NCBI GenBank assembly: GCA_030691985.1
Contig: JAUYDB010000125.1
Span: 1 to 15,242, forward strand
Direction: 5' to 3'
Length of the DNA stretch: 15,242 nucleotides
Origin: Candidatus Omnitrophota bacterium
GTDB lineage: Bacteria > Omnitrophota > Gorgyraeia > 2-01-FULL-45-10
The position numbers and the translations under genes are program-made. This document shows, in pieces, positions 6,633 to 12,212 of the stretch. The stretch's first letter is position 1; every line of letters starts with the position of its first letter. The notes beneath the pieces were generated by a model. It was not told where the DNA came from. It worked only from the letters and a program-made list of their open reading frames with translations, and searched no databases.

Positions 6633-6633
6633 C

Positions 6634-6660
6634 GCGAGCGTAGTTCAATGGTAGAATATC
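6634..6660 (+). pseudogene. Truncated tRNA-Gly, 5' half only
   Basis: Bases 6634-6660 read as the 5' half of a typical bacterial tRNA-Gly: acceptor strand gcgagcg, TA at positions 8-9, D-stem gttc/gaat closing a loop aatggta, and then atatc where the anticodon stem should begin. Downstream there is no matching anticodon arm, T-arm or acceptor strand (cgctcgc is absent before 6813). The normal continuation is replaced by the 18-bp repeat cluster, whose first tcccgaaa starts at 6659. It is probably a relic of a second tRNA-Gly broken by the repeat cluster or by recombination. Confidence 0.7.
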
Positions 6661-6765
6661 CCGAAAGCTATATCGAAATTAGGCTCCATTTTAATAGGTA
6701 TCGTTCGGGATCCCGAAACATACCTATTAAAAAGTGTCTATCGCGATAATAGATATGTTTCGGGA
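6659..6765. repeat. Alternating 18-bp palindromic units (REP-like cluster)
   Basis: An 18-bp unit, consensus aatag(g/a)tatgtttcggga, occurs at 6693-6710 (+), 6711-6728 (-) and 6748-6765 (+). The last two differ at one base. A more diverged (-) copy at 6659-6676 shares the ttcggga end. Orientation alternates - + - +. Units two and three sit tail to tail and form a 44-bp palindrome (6689-6732) with only two mismatched pairs; the outer tcccgaaa (6659-6666) can pair with tttcggga (6758-6765). The architecture resembles REP/BIME arrays. The rest to 6812 has a short hairpin gttag/ctaac (6778-6797) and nothing else I recognise. Confidence 0.75.
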
Positions 6766-6812
6766 CCAGCTTCGCGGGTTAGTAAAATTGCCGCCTAACT
6801 GTCGGTAGACTT

Positions 6813-6887
6813 GCGGGTGTAACACAACGGCCAGTGTTCTAGCTTCCCAAGCTAGATACGAGGGTTCGACTCCCTTCACCCGCTCCA
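6813..6887 (+). tRNA. tRNA-Gly (anticodon CCC)
   Basis: A complete cloverleaf. Acceptor gcgggtg (6813-6819) pairs with cacccgc (6877-6883), all 7 bp. D-stem acac/gtgt encloses aacggcca. Anticodon stem ctagc/gctag encloses ttcccaa, giving anticodon CCC. Variable loop is atac. T-stem gaggg/ccctt (one G-U) encloses ttcgact. The discriminator is T, followed by an encoded CCA (6885-6887). It reads the glycine codon GGG. It lies just downstream of the repeat cluster and of the broken tRNA-Gly half, so this spot once carried at least two glycine tRNAs. Confidence 0.93.
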
Positions 6888-6954
6888 CTGCAGTCGGAAA
6901 TGCGTGGGAATCGAAGCCGAATTACGCCGACGAATAGAGGAATAGGATTTGCTT

Positions 6955-7476
6955 ATGCCTCGGATTTATTTGATTATATTACTGTCGAGCGCGCTGTGCG
7001 GGTGCGCCACGGCTCCGACTGCGCCGCCTGATTCCGGGCCAAGGGCGCCTGGCAATATATACACGCTAAAATCCGGTGAATATAAATATCCGGCATCGGG
7101 ATATCTGTTCGCCTGGCCCATTAAGGGAGACATAGCCTCATCTTTTGGTTCGAAAATTGGCAGGATCGTCAATAAAGGCATTGACATAAAGGCTAACGAC
7201 GGCATGAACGTTCATGCGGCAAAGGCCGGCAGGGTAGTCTACTGTAATCGGCGTTTAAAAGGTTTCGGGGAAACGGTAATTCTTGATCACGGTAACGGCT
7301 ATCAGACGGTATATGCTTATAACTCAAGCATAATCGCGAAGATCGGCGATGAGGTAAGGCAAAACGACATCATCGCTAAGGCCGGCAGGACAGGGCGAGC
7401 GAGAGGGCCTATGCTCCATTTTGAGATAAGAAAAGACGGCGAACCGCAGAATCCGTATTATCATCTGCCGCATTAG
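6955..7476 (+). CDS. NlpD-like lipoprotein with degenerate LytM (M23) domain
   Basis: A 173-residue lipoprotein from ATG 6955; an in-frame TTG at 6949 would add two residues, but the ATG has aataggat at better spacing. The signal MPRIYLIILLSSALCGC has a lipobox LCGC (C17) followed by Ala, which favours the outer membrane. A Pro-rich linker (20-35) leads to the M23 domain (50-173). Active LytM enzymes need His and Asp in HxGxD, His in YAH and HxH in HLHFE. Here these read NKGID (N73 for His), YAY (Y122 for His) and MLHFE (M153 for the first His). E. coli NlpD also has NKGID and lacks the catalytic set; it activates an amidase instead of cutting peptidoglycan. Unlike NlpD, no LysM domain is present. 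The role as an amidase activator is inferred. Confidence 0.85.
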   Translation: MPRIYLIILLSSALCGCATAPTAPPDSGPRAPGNIYTLKSGEYKYPASGYLFAWPIKGDIASSFGSKIGRIVNKGIDIKANDGMNVHAAKAGRVVYCNRRLKGFGETVILDHGNGYQTVYAYNSSIIAKIGDEVRQNDIIAKAGRTGRARGPMLHFEIRKDGEPQNPYYHLPH

Positions 7477-7494
7477 GAGTATCGAAGGGTAGAT

Positions 7495-9126
7495 ATGTTC
7501 AGCGAACCTATGGTTGGCGAGAAGTTTTTTGGAAGAGAAGAGATGTTGGAGCTGTTGAATAAGAGGGTCATGGCCCTCAAAGACGGCTACAGGCAGAACA
7601 TAGCGCTAACCGGCCAGAGCCTGACCGGAAAATCTTCCATAATACTGCATTTCCTACGGATGGTAAAAGAGGACGGCTTCATACCTATCTACATAGAGGT
7701 GATCAGGGAGCCGTTCAGATCGTTTTCGAACAAGTTCATCGCGACGATGCTCTACAATTCACTGAGCAAAACCGAAGAGGTAACGGACATAGATCTCGAG
7801 AACCTGCTCAACAGATCCCAAAAGGCCTTTCCGAAAACGCATCTGGCGATCAAAGGAATAAATTCGTCTATCGAAAAAGGGGATTTCGAGGACGCATATT
7901 CAAATCTTCTCGGGCTTACAACCGTGCTCAAAAACGAAACGGGGCTTTCCTGCATAGTCATATTTGACGAATTCGATAACCTGGAGCACCTTGGCGTAAA
8001 AAATCCGTTTTTAAGTTTCGGAAAAGTTATAATGGTTCAGAAGGACACCATGTATATAGTTTCAAGCTCAAGGGATGCGGCCATAAAGAAGATCTTGTCT
8101 GAAAAGCTTTCGCTGCTCTTCGGAAATTTCGAGGTGCTGAAGATATCAAATTTCGATCCAGACACGGCCGGCGAGTTCATAAATATGAAACTGGCCGGCT
8201 TCGATATTGAAGGGCCCCTCGAAGAGTTTCTTATTGCCTTTACGGACGGAAACCCGTTTTATCTGAACGCGCTGGCCTCGAAGGCCAAAGGCATGGCTAT
8301 GGAACGGATGTCCAGCTACATCGATATAGACACAATAACGCATTCGATTGTGGAACTTGTTTATAGCGCTAACGGCATAATACACCAATACCTGATGAAT
8401 TTTATCCTGGACCATCTTGATACCAAACACAGGGACACCCAAATTTCCATATTAACGGCCATAGCGGACTGCCTCAACAAACAGTCGGACATTGCGCGAG
8501 TCCTTAAGAGCAAGAGAGGTGAGGTTATTAAAAGGATGGCGTATCTTATGGAATCGGGGATGATTTCAAAGAACGGCGTCTTCTACGTGATAGATGACGC
8601 GATGCTGTCGTTTTGGCTTAAATTCGTCTATAAGAGAAGGAAAGAGATTCTCGTAGACGGAACATTCGATAAGACAGGCCTGTTCGAAGAAGACATAAAA
8701 TCGTATATAGCGAATTTTTCGAGCGAGTTTAAAAAGACGGCGATAGAGAGGATCGCGGAGCTGTTTAACAGGTTTTCAAACGAACTTGTTCAGGTAGAGT
8801 CGAAGCATATAAGGCTTCCGCACTTCACCAAGGTTGAGATCAGGCAGTTTCAGGACTCAAGGCCCTTTATAGCGGCTTCTTTCCGCGGCAGCTTCTGGTG
8901 CGTTACACCATACGAACACCCTGTCTCTGAAAACGATATCATAAATTGCATAAAAAATACAAAGGCCATAGGCGTCAAGATTTCAAACAGGGTCATAGCG
9001 CCCCTGAAAGGGATAGACGAAAACGCAAAACTGCTTGCCAAGGAGCTGAGGTTCTCCATTTGGGACCGCGCCGCAATTAATGAACTGTTGGGATTTTATG
9101 GAAAGCAGAGGATCGTGCTGTTATGA
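7495..9126 (+). CDS. Archaeal-type AAA ATPase with DUF234-like C-terminus
   Basis: A 543-residue STAND-like ATPase of the archaeal ATPase family (PF01637 type). The N-terminal motif PMVGEKFFGREEML is typical. Walker A is GQSLTGKS (residues 40-47), Walker B is CIVIFDEFDNLEH (D158, E159), and YIVSSSR near 177-183 fits sensor 1. Residues about 300-360 resemble a winged helix. GVFYVIDDAMLSFWLKFVYKRR near 360-381 is the D-x-x-L-x-F-W linker seen before the DUF234/nuclease-like domain. The C-terminal 130 residues (ending KLLAKELRFSIWDRAAINELLGFYGK) look like a decayed restriction-endonuclease fold; I cannot point to an intact PD-(D/E)xK site. The role is unknown. The stop overlaps the next start by 4 bases. 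Confidence 0.75.
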   Translation: MFSEPMVGEKFFGREEMLELLNKRVMALKDGYRQNIALTGQSLTGKSSIILHFLRMVKEDGFIPIYIEVIREPFRSFSNKFIATMLYNSLSKTEEVTDIDLENLLNRSQKAFPKTHLAIKGINSSIEKGDFEDAYSNLLGLTTVLKNETGLSCIVIFDEFDNLEHLGVKNPFLSFGKVIMVQKDTMYIVSSSRDAAIKKILSEKLSLLFGNFEVLKISNFDPDTAGEFINMKLAGFDIEGPLEEFLIAFTDGNPFYLNALASKAKGMAMERMSSYIDIDTITHSIVELVYSANGIIHQYLMNFILDHLDTKHRDTQISILTAIADCLNKQSDIARVLKSKRGEVIKRMAYLMESGMISKNGVFYVIDDAMLSFWLKFVYKRRKEILVDGTFDKTGLFEEDIKSYIANFSSEFKKTAIERIAELFNRFSNELVQVESKHIRLPHFTKVEIRQFQDSRPFIAASFRGSFWCVTPYEHPVSENDIINCIKNTKAIGVKISNRVIAPLKGIDENAKLLAKELRFSIWDRAAINELLGFYGKQRIVLL

Positions 9127-9605
9127 AAATCCTGGTCCTATCCGATACGCATATACCGAGGGTAGCAGCCGACCTTCCGGAAAAAATTTATGAGGCGATA
9201 GCGGGTGTCGACATGATATTGCATGCGGGAGATTTTGTGGAGAAGGAGCTGTTGGATAAACTCGCGGTTTTAAAAGGGATAAAGGCTGTTTATGGAAATA
9301 TGGATGGGCCCAACTTAAAGGGGCGGTTAAATGATAAAGAGGTGGTAGAGGTAGAAGGTTTTCGGATTGGGCTGATACACGGTTACGGCGCGCCGCGCGA
9401 CCTTCCCGATACCGTGGGGCGGGAGTTCGCGGATGTGGACGCGATAGTATTCGGGCATTCTCATTCTCCTATGAACGAGGTGAGAGGCGGCATCTTGCTA
9501 TTCAATCCCGGCAGCCCCACCGACAAGATATTCGCTAAAACCAACTCATACGGAATCCTCGAGGTAAGCGATAAAGGCATACTGGGGCGTATAATAGGAC
9601 TGTAG
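9123..9605 (+). CDS. YfcE/MJ0936-type metallophosphoesterase
   Basis: A 160-residue calcineurin-like phosphoesterase of the short YfcE/MJ0936 group, which hydrolyse phosphodiesters with Mn or Ni; physiological substrates are unclear. All metal motifs are present in order: LVLSDTH (D8, H10), ILHAGDF, YGNMD, GLIHGYG and VFGHSHSPM, with FNPGSPT following as usual. The length is normal. ATG 9123 overlaps the stop of the AAA ATPase gene (ATGA), so the two are translationally coupled. The gene is followed by a heptad-phased palindrome that may end or separate transcription. Confidence 0.92.
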   Translation: MKILVLSDTHIPRVAADLPEKIYEAIAGVDMILHAGDFVEKELLDKLAVLKGIKAVYGNMDGPNLKGRLNDKEVVEVEGFRIGLIHGYGAPRDLPDTVGREFADVDAIVFGHSHSPMNEVRGGILLFNPGSPTDKIFAKTNSYGILEVSDKGILGRIIGL

Positions 9606-9615
9606 CATGAACGCG

Positions 9616-9693
9616 TATCAGACCAGAGACCACAGACCGAAGACCGTAGACCTTTTAGGTCTCTGGTCTGTAGTCTCTGGTCTTTGGTCTATA
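9616..9693. repeat. Heptad-phased palindrome, long copy (A)
   Basis: AGACC begins at 9620, 9627, 9634, 9641 and 9648, exactly every 7 bases. After a tttt loop (9653-9656), GGTCT begins at 9658, 9665, 9672 (as AGTCT), 9679 and 9686, again every 7 bases. The array is therefore (AGACCNN)x5, loop, (NNGGTCT)x5: a 38-bp-arm hairpin built of inverted heptads. It fills the whole gap between the phosphoesterase gene and thyA. A second copy lies before the gene at 12213. It is not CRISPR: the unit is 7 bp and there are no spacers. Confidence 0.9.
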
Positions 9694-9695
9694 TT
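9690..9695 (+). promoter_or_regulatory. Possible -10 element directly before the thyA start
   Basis: The last heptad runs into tatatt (9690-9695), and the thyA ATG is 6 bases further on. No Shine-Dalgarno sequence precedes that ATG. If tatatt acts as a -10 box, transcription would start at or next to the ATG, giving a leaderless message. There is no good -35 box; the expected position falls in the repeat. This is a weak prediction. Confidence 0.3.
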
Positions 9696-9701
9696 TAACC
9701 T

Positions 9702-10517
9702 ATGAAACAGATACCCGTAATTAAAGTTGAAGCCGATACGCTTCCGGCGGCATGGGAGAAAGCGGTTCTCGCGACATGGAAAGACGGCCTTGACGTCAAG
9801 ACCGAATATGATAAACCCGAAGACCCTATGAGCAAAGATTGCACGATGATAATCGTGATCGATTGCCCTATGAAAGAGCCCCGAATTCACAGGGCATTTC
9901 CGGGCGGCCTTGAAGATCTCGAGGCCTACAGGCAAGAAGTCGTTTATGGGATACACGACCATTGGATAAAGCCCGACGAGGGAAAGTGGACATACACCTA
10001 TCACCAGCGCCTATCCGCCTACGAGACAGGGGGCAAAATTGTTGACCAGATAGACTACATGATAAAAAAGCTTTCTCGCGCCCCTTATTCAAGACGGGCG
10101 CAGGCCATAACATGGAATCCGGCTACCGACCCTGTCACCGACGATCCACCGTGCCTGCAGCGCATATGGTGCAGGGTTGTTCGCTCTTCGCAAAATAAAT
10201 ATACCCTTAATATGAATACGCACTGGCGGTCGAGGGACGCGTACAAGGCAAGCTTTATGAATATATTCGCGCTCACCGACCTTCAGAGGATTATGACTGA
10301 CGAAATCTCTAAAAAGATGGGCCAGGAGGTCTCGGTAGGCAGATATGTCGACATAAGCGACAGCTTTCACATTTATGGAAGCTATCACGAGGAGTTTAAG
10401 AATTTCCTAAAGATAGTGGATAGCCGCTCTTTCGATGATAGGACATGGCCCACCGAATTCGCCATGCCGTTTTTTGAGGACGCGAAGGAGAAGATAAAGA
10501 ATGAGGAGAAGAGATGA
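9702..10517 (+). CDS. thyA: Thymidylate synthase, archaeal-like ThyA
   Basis: A 271-residue protein with a C-terminal half matching the ThyA-type thymidylate synthase fold in its archaeal-like version. DPPCLQRIWCRV carries the catalytic Cys (C151, DPPCLQ for PPCH in E. coli). LNMNTHWRSRDAYKASFMNIFALTDLQ corresponds to the QRSxD...FNI region, and YVDISDSFHIYGSY to the GDxHxY segment that holds the nucleotide. The enzyme methylates dUMP to dTMP with methylene-tetrahydrofolate. The N-terminal 60 residues are less conserved. No Shine-Dalgarno lies before ATG 9702, unlike most genes here. It is followed by HIT and dGTPase-like genes, both acting on nucleotides. Confidence 0.85.
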   Translation: MKQIPVIKVEADTLPAAWEKAVLATWKDGLDVKTEYDKPEDPMSKDCTMIIVIDCPMKEPRIHRAFPGGLEDLEAYRQEVVYGIHDHWIKPDEGKWTYTYHQRLSAYETGGKIVDQIDYMIKKLSRAPYSRRAQAITWNPATDPVTDDPPCLQRIWCRVVRSSQNKYTLNMNTHWRSRDAYKASFMNIFALTDLQRIMTDEISKKMGQEVSVGRYVDISDSFHIYGSYHEEFKNFLKIVDSRSFDDRTWPTEFAMPFFEDAKEKIKNEEKR

Positions 10518-10518
10518 T

Positions 10519-10986
10519 ATGGATAAGCTATGGGCGCCATGGCGGAGTAAATATATATATTCGCGAAAGATAAAAAAGTGCATATTCTGCGGAAACAGGG
10601 CCGCGGACGAAGAACTCAAATATATTGTGGCCAAATCAAAACATTCTTTCGCGATGCTTAATCTCTATCCATATAATAACGGCCATGTCATGGTCTCACC
10701 TTACAGGCACGTGAATAGCTTCGAGCTTTTATCGAATGAGGAGATTCTGGATATGATGAAACTTGTCAACAGGATAAAGACGGTTTTAGATAAGAGATTA
10801 AAACCGCATGGATATAATATAGGAGCCAATATCGGCAAGGTTGCCGGAGCCGGTTTCGCCGGGCACGTCCATATACATATCGTGCCGCGCTGGACAGGCG
10901 ATTTCAATTTTATGCCCATTGTCTCCGGCACAAAGGTTGTTTCCGAATCGCTCGACGTAATGTATAAACTGCTGAGGAAAAAATAA
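10519..10986 (+). CDS. HIT family nucleotide hydrolase/phosphorylase
   Basis: A 155-residue HIT protein. I prefer ATG 10519 (MDKLWAPWRSKYI, the usual family start) over the in-frame ATG at 10501, because gaggagaag lies just before it and the earlier start would overlap thyA. CIFCGN near residue 21 forms the zinc-binding Cys pair of this subgroup. NLYPYNNGHVMVSPYRHV is the conserved central part, and HVHIHIVPRW is the HxHxHxx catalytic triad. Members act on Ap4A, ADP-ribose-like or other nucleotidyl substrates; the exact one is not visible. It lies one base after the thyA stop and its last base overlaps the dGTPase-like start. Confidence 0.92.
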   Translation: MDKLWAPWRSKYIYSRKIKKCIFCGNRAADEELKYIVAKSKHSFAMLNLYPYNNGHVMVSPYRHVNSFELLSNEEILDMMKLVNRIKTVLDKRLKPHGYNIGANIGKVAGAGFAGHVHIHIVPRWTGDFNFMPIVSGTKVVSESLDVMYKLLRKK

Positions 10987-12137
10987 TGTTAAAAAGACGC
11001 GACATAGAAAAGAAGGAGGAGCTTCTCGCCTCCTATGCCCAGAAGAGCAAATTCACCAAAGGCAGGCGCTATAAAGAGGCGGAGCACGATTACAGGTCAA
11101 GTTACCAACGCGATAGGGATAGGATCATATACTCAACGGCGTTCAGGAGGCTCGAATACAAGACGCAGGTTTTCGTAAACCATGAGGGGGATTACTACAG
11201 GACACGGCTTACCCACACGCTTGAGGTAAGCCAGATAGCCGGTTCTATCGCAAGGGCCCTCTGTCTCAACGAAGACCTTGTAGAGGCGATAAGCCTTGCC
11301 CATGATCTTGGCCATACGCCTTTCGGCCACTCCGGTGAAGACGCCCTCCATGAGATAATGCGCGACCACGGCGGATTCGATCATAACTCTCAAGGTTTAA
11401 GAGTCGTGGACTATCTCGAGGAAAGATATCCGGATTTCCCCGGTCTAAACCTCACTTATGAGGTGCGCGAAGGTATAATAAAGCATTCGACGCCGTTTGA
11501 CCGGCCGCGGCCCTTGATACCATTTGAATCTAAAGGCTCTCCGCTTTTGGAGATACAGGCTGTCGATATTGCCGACGAGATCGCCTACGATAACCACGAC
11601 CTCGATGACGGGATAACGAGCGGGCTTCTGAAAGAGGACGATTTAAGAGAAGTCTCCTTGTGGGCCGCGAAAGAGAAAGAGATCAAAACAAGATATCCTC
11701 ACATAAAGGGCGAGATCAGAAAATATCAGATAATAAGGGCTCTCATAAATGAGCAGGTCACTGACGTATTATGCCAAACGGAAGCAAATATCAAAAAATT
11801 CAAGATCCAGAGGCCCCAGGACGTGGTAAAGATACCGGAGCGTATCGTTACGGTATCCAAGAGAATACAGGCCTTGAGGCAGCCCATGCGCGATTTTTTA
11901 ACGCAGAACCTTTATCAGCACTACAGGGTTGTCAGGATGTCGAACAAGGCATGCCGTTTTATAACGAGCCTTTTCAATGTTTATCTCGATAAGCCGGAGC
12001 AGCTTCCGCCAACTGCTCAAGGCAGGCTTAAGGGAGAGGATAAATGCCGTGTCATCTGTGACTATATCGCAGGCATGACGGATAGATACGCGCTGGATGA
12101 ATATAAAAAGTTTTTTGAGCCATATGAGAGGGTCTAG
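10986..12137 (+). CDS. dgt: dGTPase-like HD-domain deoxynucleoside triphosphohydrolase
   Basis: A 383-residue HD phosphohydrolase of the Dgt-like family, which removes triphosphate from dNTPs. Visible motifs: DRDRIIYSTAFRRLEYKTQVF near 42-63, YYRTRLTHTLEVSQIA (H77), ISLAHDLGHTPFGHSGEDAL (H106, D107 plus the GH pair), and AVDIADEIAYDNHDLDDG, the distal metal-ligand segment. All HD ligands are present. The length suits the shorter Dgt-like type, not the 505-residue E. coli enzyme. The ATG overlaps the HIT stop. Together with thyA and the HIT gene it makes a small dNTP-metabolism operon. The stop codon lies directly before the second heptad palindrome. Confidence 0.92.
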   Translation: MLKRRDIEKKEELLASYAQKSKFTKGRRYKEAEHDYRSSYQRDRDRIIYSTAFRRLEYKTQVFVNHEGDYYRTRLTHTLEVSQIAGSIARALCLNEDLVEAISLAHDLGHTPFGHSGEDALHEIMRDHGGFDHNSQGLRVVDYLEERYPDFPGLNLTYEVREGIIKHSTPFDRPRPLIPFESKGSPLLEIQAVDIADEIAYDNHDLDDGITSGLLKEDDLREVSLWAAKEKEIKTRYPHIKGEIRKYQIIRALINEQVTDVLCQTEANIKKFKIQRPQDVVKIPERIVTVSKRIQALRQPMRDFLTQNLYQHYRVVRMSNKACRFITSLFNVYLDKPEQLPPTAQGRLKGEDKCRVICDYIAGMTDRYALDEYKKFFEPYERV

Positions 12138-12193
12138 TATCAGACCGTAGACCTTATAGGTCTTCGGTCTGTGGTCTCTGGTCTTTGGTCTAT
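12138..12193. repeat. Heptad-phased palindrome, shortened copy (B)
   Basis: AGACC begins at 12142 and 12149; after a short tta/tat loop, GGTCT begins at 12159, 12166, 12173, 12180 and 12187, all 7 bases apart. Relative to copy A, the left arm has lost three heptads while the right arm keeps five, as expected from slippage between direct heptads. Both copies start with tatcagacc and end with ctttggtctatat, and both are followed by an aaccta string and an ATG without a Shine-Dalgarno. Arms can still pair over the inner two heptads. Confidence 0.9.
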
Positions 12194-12212
12194 ATAAAAA
12201 TCAACCTAAAAT

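Noticed and set aside
6634..6887. A single tRNA-Gly split by an intron
   Set aside because: The acceptor strand gcgagcg does not match the downstream cacccgc, the anticodon arm is complete only in the second tRNA, and no group I intron core is evident.
9616..9693. CRISPR array
   Set aside because: The repeat unit is 7 bp with no spacers, and the two halves are inverted relative to each other; no cas genes are present.
9618..10004. Reverse-strand 128-codon frame beginning in the heptad palindrome
   Set aside because: It is antisense to thyA, and its other end is translated repeat sequence.
10501..10518. Upstream ATG start for the HIT gene
   Set aside because: It would overlap the thyA end and remove the purpose of the ribosome site gaggagaag; family members start at MDKLWAPW.
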